DNA of 64,000 nucleotides from positions 6,852,635 to 6,916,634 of the forward strand of contig NC_081153.1 in assembly GCF_958295425.1 (NCBI RefSeq), written 5' to 3'. Shown here piece by piece: positions 21,301 through 30,620 of the stretch (position 1 is its first letter; every line of letters starts with the position of its first letter). The position numbers and the translations under genes were made by a program. The notes beneath the pieces are model-generated. The model saw only the letters and a program-made list of their open reading frames with translations. It did not search any database and had not been told where the DNA came from. Source of the stretch: Solea solea. Taxonomy: Eukaryota > Chordata > Actinopteri > Pleuronectiformes > Soleidae.

Positions 21301-24296
21301 GCCCCGCCCCTGCCAGCCTCGGGGTCCACGGGCTCAACACTGGGTAAGTGATGACAACAGCAAAACCTTCAAAGGAAAAGACAAAAAAACATCTTCTTTC
21401 ATTGAAGAAGAGCGTTGAAATAGACTTAATTACATCTACATTTTTGTTTGGAAATTATTTTTCATAATTTCTCTTGTATGTAGTTGCATGTTAGCCAGAC
21501 GTTGAGGAATGTCACACTGTTGTTGCACCAGTTTGGCTGCAATTCTGCATCTTTTTACGAGCCAAACACAAACAAACAATTTGAAATATGTGCAAACGGT
21601 GGCATGTGGCCTAGAAATAAAGTACTGAAAGTACTGAACAAATATGTGATGCTTGCAACCTGCAATACATCTCCAAACACCAGAGTCTGTGTTTAAAGAT
21701 GCTTTATTCAAATGTGGCTACAAATTCAGGAAAACATGATAATGTGTAAAATGGTCTTTGTTTTACTCACAAAGTATCTGCTCCACACGGCTCCCTCTGT
21801 GTTTCCTCACTATAGCAGTCTTTATATCTAGTGTCGCCCGGACATATTCCTGCCCTGCAGACAGGTTGTACTTTGACTGAAAATACAAACAAGAGGCCAC
21901 GAAAAGTTCCTCATGTCTCCACCCACCCCTGCACTGTTGCTGCTGCTGCTGCTGCTGTATACACACAAATGCTCCCTGATCAGCTTTCAGACGAAAGGAC
22001 GCAGCAAACAAATAATGTCAGATTGTTTCTGTTCATTAAAAGACCAGAGGCAGATTAATAATATGAATGGATGAAACACTGCTGTAAATGACACCATGAC
22101 ATCCAGAAACAGTGGGATGTGTTCACTTTATATCAGTTTAATGTGTCTTCTTTTTCTCTGCATGTGTGATTGTTCTCGCGTGTGTGTGTGTGTATGTGAA
22201 TCTGCGATCCATCCACATTTCAGGAACACAATGATGGGAGTAAGCACAGGGATGAACCAGGCTCTCATTGGCAGCAATCCCCTGGCTACAATGCAAGGTG
22301 TGTGTGTGTGTGTGTGCGCGTGCGTGCATTAGTGCATGTATGTGTTGGTGTGTGTGCTGACCGTTCCCCTGCGGCTCGGCATCTTCCTCATGAGTCTCCA
22401 TTTCTAAAGACTTCCACTTCCCATTTCACCCTTCATTCATTCTGAAACCAAAATGAATTTCCTGGCAAAGCTTCAGCCAACAGCGAGGCCTCGTTGCTCA
22501 CTCCTCCTTCTTCTCCTTCTTCTCCTCCTCAGCACAAACTTTTTGAATCACTTTGTATCATGAAAGATTCAATTGGATTCCCATACAATAGCCTGCCATT
22601 ATCACAACGTGACAAGAGAGCGCCCTCATGGCAAAGATTAGGAGGCCGTCAGGTCAGCTTATAGTAAACCGTTGAACAGGCACAATCCTCCTCTTACTCC
22701 TCAGTATATTTACAGGCCTGTTGGCTAAATATCTCGTCTCCTCTTCCTTTCTGAAAGAGACGATCTGCTGCCGAATCAATTAAGCATCACTAACAAGCCG
22801 GGCTTTGAATCCGTCATGTGCTCCGTCTGCCCGTAGCAGCACAGTGCAGCACTGACCCTCCTCCAGGCCGCGTGTTGATGAGAAGGATACAGCGTGTTAT
22901 GGAAAGTGCAGCTCTGGCAGCGCCGACGCTGATGGAGTTATCGGAAGAAAGAGGAGGCCGAGTGAAAAGAGGGGAGGATAGAGACGGTTTAAATGAAGTG
23001 TTTGACCAGAAAAGGATTTCTGGTTTGATTCCCGCCGGGAGCCACACGCGCTGTGGATGTTTCAAGAGTTTGCTTTTACTCTGAAGGTCAGCAGATTATT
23101 CTGCTGTGTTTGTCACCTCACAGTTTAATGTTAGGATTAATTAGAGCAACAGATAATGGATTTTTTTAAGTTTTGTTTTTAAAGAAAGAAAGCTATATTT
23201 ATTAGCACAGCACAGTTTTATAACTAGGGCTGCTCAAATATTTGGGTCAAAATATAAATCACGATTATTTCAAACTGCACAGCACTACACTAATTGCGTG
23301 TTTGTGGGAAATAATCTCCATTTTCATTCTTTTTATCACTCATCACGTATTCACCATCAGCTTAAATATGTTTCATCATCTTTTTATGCAGAAAATATCT
23401 CTTAGTCATATGAAAACTCACTTGTTTTGATGAGATTTTGATGAAACAAACCTTTAAATATTTCCAAACTGGTTCTAACAAAAGTATGTTTAAACATCTT
23501 CATCTTCATCGTCCAGGTTTTAAATGTCTCCTCTGTAAGCGATGACTCCTTCACTGACCTGTCTTCCTCTTTTCCTCCTCTCCCTTCTTTTATTCAAATG
23601 TTCCTTCCTTTTCATCCTCCTGCCTCCATTAATCATTCTCTCCATCTTTCTCTTTGTTTTTACTCTTCCTTCTTTCTCTTTGTCACTCTTGTCCTTGTTA
23701 TTTTTGTGTCCTCTGCTTTGTCTTCCTTTTTTTGTGCCTCTTTCTTTTCATCCTCTCCACTTTGTCACTTTTTCTACATCATCTCTTTTTTGTCTTTCCT
23801 CTTCCCCCTCGGCCTCCTCACTTCCTCTTGGCCTTGTCTTCTCTGTCTCTTAATCTTCCTTCTCTCACTCTCTCCCGGTGTCCTTCCTTCCTTCCTTCCT
23901 TCCTTCCTTTCAGCTCTGGCAGCCAGCAGCGGTCATCAGCTGTCCCTCTCCAGCCTGGAGGCAGGAGCAGGTCACATGCTTCTGGGTGGACATGGCGGTC
24001 CTGCTGTCGCCGCCTCCCTCCGCCCTTCCCTCTTCCTCAACCGCCCCACTCTCCTCCCCATGGTGACCGGCTCCATGGCAACCGCCTCCACGGCCACCAT
24101 GGGACTGGTCAGCAGCAGCAGCGGTGGTCTTGGCGGCACCAGGCTCTCCTTCTCCCAGTCTCCGCCCGCCGGTGCCAGCGTTGACCTCATGAGCCCGACC
24201 TCTTGCCCCGAGGAGTCTCCGTGTTCGAGTCCCGCCTCTTTCTGTTCCTTCAGCGAAGCCTCGCCGCCGCCACTGGGTGGAGCCATGGCCGAGTGA
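12260..24296 (+). CDS. pou2f2: POU domain, class 2, transcription factor 2 (Oct-2), 15 joined coding exons
   Basis: Nuclear transcription factor that binds octamer DNA (ATGCAAAT); in mammals it acts mainly in B cells and neurons. Seen in the sequence: exons 12260-12317, 12740-12768, 12936-12992, 14683-14892, 15786-16034, 16175-16289, 16440-16531, 17865-18140, 18224-18365, 19129-19277, 19833-20030, 20135-20183, 21196-21343, 22224-22297 and 23914-24296. They join in frame to 2229 nt (742 aa plus stop). Residues 49-118 hold a polyGln tract; 119-270 are Gln-rich; 336-410 form the POU-specific domain; 411-436 are a linker; 437-496 are the POU homeodomain with helix 3 [14 protein letters not shown]; the tail is Ser/Thr/Pro-rich. 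Oct-2 is preferred over Oct-1 because of the IRMSK start, [11 protein letters not shown], the linker AETMAVDS...LPSP and [18 protein letters not shown]. The Met at 12260 is the minimal conserved start; coding may begin further upstream. Which teleost copy (a or b) cannot be told. Confidence 0.95.
12520..12710. repeat. Dispersed repeat in pou2f2 intron
   Basis: CCTAACCTCCTAACCTTAAC, then CAGTTCCTCAGAAATGAGGT, flanked by CA repeats. An opposite-orientation relative lies at 46,780-46,960 (AACCTCAATTCTGAGGAACT, then GGTTATGGTTGAGGTT). Confidence 0.6.
12740..12768 (+). CDS. pou2f2: pou2f2 exon, 29 nt microexon-like
   Basis: Acceptor tgtttcag, donor GGCCAG|gtttg. It encodes [10 protein letters not shown] (with the split Asp), matching the TERNGPD region of mammalian Oct-2. 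It keeps the frame between its neighbours. Confidence 0.85.
12936..12992 (+). CDS. pou2f2: pou2f2 exon, [12 protein letters not shown] region
   Basis: Encodes [19 protein letters not shown] between ttttctgcag and AAG|gtgaga. It corresponds to the SPFSVSPTGPSTK stretch of mammalian Oct-2. Phase 0 at both ends. Confidence 0.88.
13144..13281 (+). repeat. Intronic segment duplicated at 21,915-22,062 (copy 1)
   Basis: Shares GTCTCCACC, CCCTGCACTG, ACAAA, CTCCCT, TTCAGA, ATTGTTTCTG and a CAGA-TAATAA end, in the same order and orientation, with a segment in the intron before the penultimate coding exon. Could be a dispersed element or a duplication within the gene. Confidence 0.6.
13965..14410. repeat. 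Dispersed element with GGGGGCGA-type ends
   Basis: Left part CCACCAGGGGGCGAATGTAC, then GGTTGCAAAAATA; right part CACCCCCTGATGGTCATTCA in inverted sense. A related left part occurs at 53,327-53,400 (CAGCAGGGGGCGACTCCATC, then GGTTGCAAAAAAA). Boundaries are approximate. Confidence 0.45.
14683..14892 (+). CDS. pou2f2: pou2f2 exon with polyglutamine tract and [11 protein letters not shown] motif
   Basis: Encodes residues 49-118 (70 codons, phase 0). It starts VKHEESSEM, holding a VKHE sumoylation-type motif, then runs Gln x21, Leu, Gln x12, His x3 (bases 14,746-14,856), then [12 protein letters not shown], a signature of class-2 POU proteins (QLMLTGSQLAG in mammalian Oct-2). The Gln run mixes CAA and CAG codons. 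Confidence 0.93.
14893..15785 (+). other. pou2f2 intron
   Basis: AT-rich intron ending in the pyrimidine tract ttctcctcctcctcttcctcctccag. I see no exon, strong repeat or RNA gene in it. Confidence 0.6.
15786..16034 (+). CDS. pou2f2: pou2f2 exon, Gln/Ala-rich, Oct-1-like activation region
   Basis: Encodes residues 119-201. [20 protein letters not shown] closely follows the Gln-rich part of Oct-1 (POU2F1), and [12 protein letters not shown] matches Oct-1 LSQPIQIAQ. It is absent from the short mammalian Oct-2 form I recall, so it may be an optional exon. It contains IKQE, a second sumoylation-type motif. Phase 0 at both ends, so skipping it would keep the frame and fuse SQLAG directly to [11 protein letters not shown], the arrangement of short Oct-2. 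Confidence 0.93.
16175..16289 (+). CDS. pou2f2: pou2f2 exon, [11 protein letters not shown] region
   Basis: Encodes residues 202-239 plus one base. [20 protein letters not shown] matches mammalian Oct-2 [20 protein letters not shown] almost exactly. This is the Gln-rich N-terminal activation domain. Confidence 0.95.
16440..16531 (+). CDS. pou2f2: pou2f2 exon, [14 protein letters not shown] region
   Basis: Encodes [14 protein letters not shown] and [14 protein letters not shown] (residues 240-270), matching mammalian Oct-2 GLLPTPNLFQLPQQ. Acceptor ttttcacag, donor ACAG|gtaag. Confidence 0.94.
16532..17864 (+). other. pou2f2 intron with degenerate ~120-bp repeat
   Basis: The second half (about 17,095-17,680) holds at least four diverged copies of a roughly 120-bp unit built around GTTCACTTGGA...GATTCTGGTGG...AAGATCAAGG. 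The first half (16,750-16,960) is unique sequence with ATGTAAAT and a GTCAATTAAGCC stretch that could be regulatory. No exon seen. Confidence 0.55.
17095..17680 (+). repeat. Degenerate tandem repeat, about 120-bp unit, in pou2f2 intron
   Basis: Four units can be lined up on the motif TTCACTTGGA at about 17,230, 17,347, 17,481 and 17,605, each followed by GATTCTGGTGG or a decayed form. Copies are strongly diverged. The same sequence type is widespread in teleosts, so this is an old repeat rather than a gene-specific array. Confidence 0.6.
17865..18140 (+). CDS. pou2f2: pou2f2 exon, Ser/Gly linker and start of POU-specific domain
   Basis: Encodes residues 271-362. The first part is low-complexity Ser/Gly/Val; the last 27 residues, [20 protein letters not shown]...GFTQ, open the POU-specific domain and are essentially invariant among class-2 POU proteins. 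Phase 0 donor ACACAG|gtaag. Confidence 0.97.
18224..18365 (+). CDS. pou2f2: pou2f2 exon, core of POU-specific domain
   Basis: Encodes [20 protein letters not shown] followed by [20 protein letters not shown] and EKWLSDA plus one base (residues 363-409), ending the POU-specific domain that reads the ATGC half-site. The recognition helix [11 protein letters not shown] is intact. Short 83-bp upstream intron. Confidence 0.98.
18480..18690 (+). repeat. Direct duplication, 126-bp spacing, in pou2f2 intron
   Basis: TCTGGTTTATATTGTCAAGA at 18,501 recurs as TCTGGTTTATTTTGTCCACA at 18,627, each followed by TTTCAGAAATGT and a GGTGT stretch. Two diverged tandem copies in the intron between the POU-specific domain and the homeodomain. 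Confidence 0.65.
19129..19277 (+). CDS. pou2f2: pou2f2 exon, linker and homeodomain start
   Basis: Encodes [20 protein letters not shown], then GLEGLPG and the homeodomain arm and helix 1, [20 protein letters not shown], ending FST. The linker is the best discriminator in the window: it follows Oct-2 (ETMSVDSSLPSP...[12 protein letters not shown]), not Oct-1 (NLSSDSS...GIEGLSRRRKK). Confidence 0.97.
19278..19832 (+). other. pou2f2 intron inside the homeodomain
   Basis: Splits the homeodomain between ...FST and NQKPTSEE, just after helix 1. Nothing else recognised. Confidence 0.6.
19833..20030 (+). CDS. pou2f2: pou2f2 exon, homeodomain helices 2-3
   Basis: Encodes residues 460-525: [20 protein letters not shown], then [17 protein letters not shown], completing the homeodomain with Cys50, Asn51 and Arg53 of the recognition helix in place. 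A Ser/Pro tail ends at YSPHM, matching YSPHM in mammalian Oct-2. Donor ATG|gtacag. Confidence 0.97.
20135..20183 (+). CDS. pou2f2: pou2f2 exon, C-terminal tail
   Basis: Encodes [16 protein letters not shown] plus one base, matching the LSQASSSLSTT stretch after YSPHM in mammalian Oct-2. Acceptor cttcccag, donor ACAG|gtgag. Confidence 0.9.
20184..21195 (+). other. pou2f2 intron, mostly unique sequence
   Basis: Long stretch of non-repetitive, moderately GC-balanced sequence (20,220-20,560) with no microsatellite, unusual for this window. No exon or RNA gene recognised. Confidence 0.45.
21196..21343 (+). CDS. pou2f2: pou2f2 exon, Ser/Thr/Pro-rich activation domain
   Basis: Encodes residues 542-590, rich in Ser, Thr, Pro and Ala ([18 protein letters not shown], then GLNTG). 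It corresponds to SVTPPPPATTNSTNPSPQG...GLSGLN in mammalian Oct-2. Phase 2 donor. Confidence 0.92.
21915..22062 (+). repeat. Intronic segment duplicated at 13,144-13,281 (copy 2)
   Basis: Second copy of the element in the early intron, with an expanded CTG run (CTGTTGCTGCTGCTGCTGCTG) where the first copy has only CTGCTGCTGC. Confidence 0.6.
22224..22297 (+). CDS. pou2f2: pou2f2 exon, [15 protein letters not shown]
   Basis: Encodes [20 protein letters not shown] then ATMQ. It parallels SPALMSNSTLATIQ of Oct-1. The donor AAG|gtgtgtgtgt lies inside a (GT)n microsatellite and is a weak site by sequence. Reading through it would add [11 protein letters not shown] and stop at 22,330-22,332. Confidence 0.88.
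22298..23913 (+). other. last pou2f2 intron
   Basis: Begins with (GT)n and ends with about seven TTCC repeats that double as the pyrimidine tract. 22,530-22,850 is unique sequence of the kind seen in conserved non-coding elements. 23,220-23,470 carries a MITE-like start (CTAGGGCTGCTCAAATATTT). 23,540-23,880 is a long pyrimidine-rich stretch. No exon recognised. Confidence 0.5.
23914..24296 (+). CDS. pou2f2: pou2f2 terminal coding exon
   Basis: Encodes residues 616-742 and the TGA at 24,294-24,296. [20 protein letters not shown] and [13 protein letters not shown] parallel ALASGGSLPITSLDATGN and APLFLNPQNLSLL of Oct-1, so this is the long C-terminal form. The end is Ser/Pro-rich ([20 protein letters not shown]) and finishes GGAMAE. 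Acceptor cctttcag. Confidence 0.93.
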
Positions 24297-27200
24297 TTCC
24301 TGACTGACAGCCAAAGTATCCTATCAGAAGAGGAGGACAGGGAGGAGCAAAGAGGGCGTTAAAGGAGCTTTAAAAATCTAAATTTACAAACTCGCCTTTC
24401 AACCAAAGCCATCTCTCTGTCTGATCCATCTGTGATTTCCTCTCTCTCTCCCCGCTGACGTCCTCCGAAGCCAAAAATATACACAGATGAACGCGGGGAG
24501 CAACGAGAGAGAGAGAGGATGGAGAGAATAGAGAGAACTGCAGAATGGAGGGGAGAAATCTGAAACCAAATAATGATCTACAGCTGGAGACGTGGCACTG
24601 AGGAGTGTTGTGTTTTTTTGTTTTGTTTTTTTTTGGCATCAGGAGGAAACGAACACCACGCCTTTTTACGGCTGGAGAAGAAGAATAAAAAAAAAACTCG
24701 GATGAGGGCAGGGATGAGACCTGGAACTGTGTGTGCAAGATGGGAGGCAAAAAAAAAAACAGAAAAGGAAAAGACTTGTTTAACAAGCGCAGAGGGTCAG
24801 GAAGTTGGCTGCAACCAAATTTTTAAAGAGAAAGAAAGAAAAGATGCTCGAGGAGAAACACACACCTACAAAGATGAAAACCAAAATCTCCAAATACCAA
24901 AAACTGAAAACCAAAAAAAGACAAAAAAAAAACAATAAACGGAGAGAAAAGCTTTAGTTCAAAAAGACTTTTACATTCTGATCTGTCCAGGGTCAGTTCA
25001 CCACTTCATACTACGTCATGCCAAACATTCTCCATTTCACTCAGGATTTCTTTTTTGTTTTTTTGTCTTATTTTCTTTTAGCAAATAGTTTAGTGTTTCA
25101 CAGCTGATCACACATGCAGGGTAAATACCTACCTCTCTCTAAACAGCTTTACCACCATAAGCCTACCTGTCATGACAACACTGTGTTCGCTTTATTCAGC
25201 CTGGAGTAGCAGACGGGTGGAGTTTACCACTATAATCAATATAATGTCAGGTTAAGATGCCGATCCTCACGTACTTGTCGTATAAATATAACTTTACAAA
25301 GCTTTACCATGTATGCCTCAGATCTGTGGTATTCATTCATTCAAATTATGTGGCAGAATCCACTCGTCCGGCACATACACAGGTTAAAATCAACTATACA
25401 CGTGGGAAAAATCTGATTTTGATCGTATTTTTTAAGTTAAAACTGGTCAAATTAGTTTTGTGTGAAGCTGTTTTTGTATTTCACCACCATTTTTTTAATT
25501 TCTTAACACTTGCACAGTATTTATACTGTCGACAAAGAGGAAAAACACCCCGCACACACACAGATGTGGGGGCTTTTCAGTATTATTTGCCTTTCTTTTA
25601 TTTATTATCACCCCATACCATTGTCATGTCATTTTCCAGACCGCTCATCTACCACCAGACAGTCACTCTTGGATACCAAAGCATCGCCTCTGGCAGCGTT
25701 GTCTCTGGATTTGCCCGGGAGACGAGTGTCCAGACAAAACCTCAGCAGTGTCAAAGGGAGAAGGAAATACACACATATATACACACACACACTCACACAC
25801 ACACACACTACAGGCATAAGAAAGACTCCAAACCAAAAAAAAGAACAAAAGAAAGAGGTGAAGCACTGGCGTTCCCCTTACTGCCCCCAAACCCCTGCCC
25901 TCCATCCCTCCCTCCCATCTGCCCCCATCCTTTGTCTCCAAAGATCACATGAAAGGGCCAAAATGGTAGAAGAAGAAGAAGAGGAGAAGGAGAAGTGGTC
26001 AGGAGCAGAGGAACCAAAGGTTTAAAAAGCTGCAGGGGAAAGAAAGAAGAAGAAAAAAAAAGGAGGAGGAGCAGGAGGAGGTAAAAACCAAAAAGTAACC
26101 CAAAAACCAAAAGCTACTACTACTGCTATGTATGAGTGACTGAACTGTAACTAAACCAAATACAAACAAAGAAGGGGAGAAGAGGAGGGAGTAAGGCCGT
26201 GTCTGTCCGTTTGTCTTTAACTGTGATTGCCGTTCTCGTATCGACAGACAGAAATCGTTCCCTCCCTCCCTCTGCCGCCCACCTCGGCTTTGTTCTCACT
26301 TTCTTTTCTTTCTTTTACCTGGATGGATAAAAATATGGAATAACCTCAACGAAAACTGACTTTGAGAGTATATATATTTTTGTTTTTGCTTTCCATAGTG
26401 TGTCTGTTAACGATGTATGGATTTGTCTCATTGCTTTCTACTTATTAAGCGGCGGGCGGGAAAGAGGGAGGCGGGTGGCGGGGGCCGGGGTAACGGGTTG
26501 CCTATTTTCATATCTTCTTGTCTCTTCGGTTGTGCTCTGGGTTTTTATTCCACTTCAGTTAAGTTCGGACATAAATGTGAAAATGTAGCTTCCAAGATTT
26601 AAAAATAATAATAATCCAGAGTGTTGTGTGAAAAAGCCAAAACTGAAAACCAAAACCAAAACCTTTTAGACCGTATGACCAAATAGAACAACCAAACCAA
26701 TGCACAAAGATGTAGGAGTGTGTGTGAGTGTGTGTGAATGTGTGTGTGTATGTTTACATACCGTATATGTATCAGAGCGTGTGATTGTGTCAGTGTAAAG
26801 ATAATTCTTACAAACCAAATAACAAACCAAACCATAACAAAATGACACACTCTGTCAGTCGATCTGCTTGTTTTTTTTTTACACAGTTCAGATATAAACG
26901 CTGGTCATTTTCAGCCTGGACCTGTTTTTAACACAGTTATCACAAATTTACTGAAGAAATGTCAGAAACAAAATCTACAGCTAAATATTATCTGACAACA
27001 CATTACATATGAAATTAGTTCCTCAAAGGAGTACGAGCAAATAAGCATTTCTAATGTGTGTTTCATTCTAAACAGTGCAGTACTGACGACTATTGACTAA
27101 TTTACTCTTTTTCTCTGCCAATTAATGGCCTCCATGCACTGGATGTTCACCATTATGCATGTGCACAATATAAACAGACAGGAAAATAAATCTTATTTAC

Positions 27201-30200
27201 TGGTCAAAAAACTTTAAAAAGAAATCAACATCCATGGGATTTGTAAGGCAAGTTCCAAGTTGATATCCTCACAGTAAATATGTTCAGAAAGAAATAAAAA
27301 CCAGTAGCTGCACAGTTAATTTAAAATATAACTATTATTTAACAGCTGATCACCAGCAAATCATGTTTGCTGTGGTACAAACTCACTTCCACAGACCAAA
27401 CCACTTTAAAACAAGTTTTAAAACAAGTTTCAAAGTGGCTTATGTGACAAACACTGATGTGAGGGGAAAAAACAGGCCCAGGTGGAAACCAGACAGGATT
27501 ACACTGCAATATACACGGACACAGGTGCTGAAGGCAACCAGTGATGAAGATGATATGGGGAGGGGGGAGCAGATCAGGTCTGAGACGGATTAAAGCCTGT
27601 TAACGTAAACTTTTAGAGGGAATGTATCCATTAGTTCTGATAGGTTTTTTGTAGGGGAAAATAATATACAGTATGTTAAACTGCTCTTACATGTTGCTGA
27701 TGTATAAAGAGGCTGGGACTATTATCCTCGATGATGATGATGATGATAACGACCGAAGACGGTGACTTGATTTAAGAACCAAAAGCTTTAAACTCTTTTA
27801 TCTCTCACAGGCTCTTTGTTGGTTAAAAAAAAAAAAAAAAAAGGTATTTGTATTTATTGTATACGGGAGGTGTGTGTGCTTTTTCGGGGGATGGGGAAAA
27901 AAAGTGGGTCCGTTTGTATTTTATGAACTTCTTTGTCCCTCATGTTGTTTGTTTTATTTATTGATCCCTTATTTATGTATTTATTGGATGATTCTATTTA
28001 AGTCTTTCTTTGTAATAGTTTTTTCAGGGGGGGAGGGGGGTTGTTGTGAGGCTTGTGTCCGCAGAGAGGGGTGTTCTTGAGATCGAGACGAGAAGAGAAG
28101 ACGCCAAACGAATGTTTTCAAAGCAAAACCAAACCATAAGACTGTTGTAAGCAGAGTCCTGGCAGGGAAACTGTGACGGGGGAAAAATGTTGCTTGTAAA
28201 TTAACTCTGTGGGGGGGGGGGGAACACACAGAATTTGGAGAATGTTCTAAGGATTTACAATATTCGGTCAATGGCGTTTACTTTTCCACAGGTTTTTATT
28301 TTGTAGCAGGGATTTCCCAAGGTGCTAGTTGAACTGGCTAGCTCTTCATTAGCACAAAGTTAGCTAGGCATGTCAGTTTAGTGTCGACTAAATTACTCAT
28401 TTAAACATTGTTAAATTAAAACACACTGAACCACACAATATCTTTCACATGGAGGTTAGCTGTTAATATTTCCACCTGCTAACTGACAGTTTAATTGGAA
28501 TTTAAAGAATACGCTCTTAATGTTGCTTTACTTTATGTTATGTCATGCTAACGACTAGCTAAACACGACTAGCTAAGTGGCGTTAACGTTCAACCAGATT
28601 TCTTTTTAAACTGCGTGAATACAACTAATTACAACAGATATACATATAGCCTTTTAAAAGCATTTGTTTTCACTTGTTTTTACAGTCTCACTGTGATGTC
28701 ATAGGCTACCACTGTAATTTTGGTGCCAGTACAGAGCAAATTGGCATATTATGAAAATATTTCATGTCTAAAACTACCTAAAAAAATGGAAAAGCAGTAA
28801 GAAATAACTTAATGACACATATTAGCACATTTATTTAGCTGCTGCTGCAGCCCCGTACAGGTGGATTATATTCATAGCCTCAGGACATTTATGTAGCATG
28901 TGTCACCTGAAAGTAAACTTAACTGACTGAAATATTAGCTGTCTAACCCTGTTCAGTTTCACACGCTCAAACTGGTAAGTGGTTAAAGTGATTCTTCTTT
29001 CCCCCCCGTGCTTTAGTTTACAAAGCAACATTTGTGCGTGAACGTCCTCACGTCACCTCCTCTGCTCTCTAAAAAGCTTTCTTATTCCCTCTGTTCCACT
29101 TCAGGACGAGGCTTTTAACTCATACCTCTGATACTAACTGATAAAAAACCAAATAGATATTCAAGCTTTAATGATTTAAAAATAATAAAAAAAATAAAAA
29201 TAAAAAAAAGATGATGTGACATGTTTGAACTCAGGAGTGGGGGGTGTAAAACTGGCCCTAGCAAGTTAGTTTAACGATGGAAAAACAAAGATTTTCACAA
29301 ACTAGTCTTTCTTACCGGCTTAAACCTAAAGAATACACCACCGCGTCTTCTCCTGTTTGCTGTTTGGAGTTCAGGACGGTGTTGTAGAGACGAGGGTGTG
29401 TGTTTATTCATCACTGCTGTCAGAGGAAACTGTTTAAAACCCAGGTTTTTGTGGGGGGTTTTAAACTAAAAAAAAAACATGCATGGATGTCAAACTTAAG
29501 AAAAATAGCCACTTATATTCTACAGAGTTGTGGGTTATTTTGGCTCTGACAGCAGTGCAGCTCTGACGTTACGTGTGTGTGAAGTCAGATTCGTCTGTGG
29601 TGGACAGAGAATGATACCAAAGTTAACACTACCACAGTGAAACACAACACGACACACACTCTAGACAGACACACACACACACACACTCTCACGGTGGTTT
29701 CATGTGTATATAAACATTCAGGATCCTCATTAGGGACTGTAACTGATGAAATAAAGGATATCCAGCGCCTGACATTAGTATTAAAATACTGTCAGATTAT
29801 AAAAGCACTTCAGGCCTTGAAAGTTTTTTTGTTTTTTGTTTTTTTTTAACTGTAGTTCTACTGTGGCTGTGAATGTTAATTTTACTTCTCTGCTCAACCT
29901 TTCCAAGTCACCATTAAGACATAAAATCCTTTTTTTGGCTTCGAGAACACAAAATGTAAAACCTTACAACAGAGAGTAGGAGGGAAACAAAAAAAAGAGA
30001 GAATACCTTCAGTCGTTATTGTTTGCCCCATATTGTTTTTTAATTTATTTACTAGAAATTTAAAAGAAAAAAGACGACTTATCATTTCTATTTTTTCTAC
30101 AATGCAGCTTAAATCCAAAGGTTAAGAGGACAGCAAAGATAAATTTTACTGCTAAAGAAAAAAGAACCTCAATAGTGAAAACCAAAGAGTTCCACTGTAT

Positions 30201-30590
30201 CTTCTCACCTTGATTATTATGTTTTATTTTATCCGCATTGTATGACTCCCACATTTTTACGATGGCCCCGAAAGTGTTCTTTTACATAGCCTAATGATAA
30301 CGATGGTGGTGGACATAAGTAATGAAGCAAACACTGCTCTGTAAGCTTTAGTATCTGTTGTTTTTGGGTCATTTCTGTTTTGAAGTATGCCTACATGAAT
30401 ATGCTGTTTTTTGACCTCGAGGCTCTCTCTGTCTAAGTTGATTCTGTTGAAAACGTTTGGGTTTGAAACTGTTCTCTACTGTCCCTTAACTCATCGCTAT
30501 CTGTGTGCCTGTTGTTTTGGGGGCCAGGGAAACGGGGACAAAACAAACCTGTAAGTGTTAGGAATAAAGTGCGAATTTAGACCAAAGTCT
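24297..30590 (+). other. pou2f2: pou2f2 3' UTR, about 6.3 kb
   Basis: No coding exon can be supported between the stop codon and the AATAAA at 30,563. The stretch is purine-rich at first (24,460-26,100), with a (CA)n at 25,780-25,809, an A-run near 27,825-27,842, a G-run near 28,203-28,213 and scattered A-rich patches. Earlier AATAAA motifs (for example near 24,934) could give shorter transcripts. The extent is inferred from the last strong signal and the absence of another gene. Confidence 0.6.
30563..30568 (+). terminator. pou2f2: Probable pou2f2 polyadenylation signal
   Basis: Canonical AATAAA followed about 20 bases later by the GT-rich run TTTGTTGTTGTTGTTTT (30,590-30,606), the usual arrangement of signal, cleavage site and downstream element. 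Cleavage would fall near 30,582-30,590. Confidence 0.6.
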
Positions 30591-30620
30591 TTGTTGTTGT
30601 TGTTTTATATACTTAAAGGT

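Noticed and set aside
23542..23913. Extension of the last pou2f2 exon upstream as coding sequence
   Set aside because: The frame is open only because the intron is pyrimidine-rich. The acceptor at 23,913 restores the frame and the Oct-1-like ALAASSG match begins exactly there.
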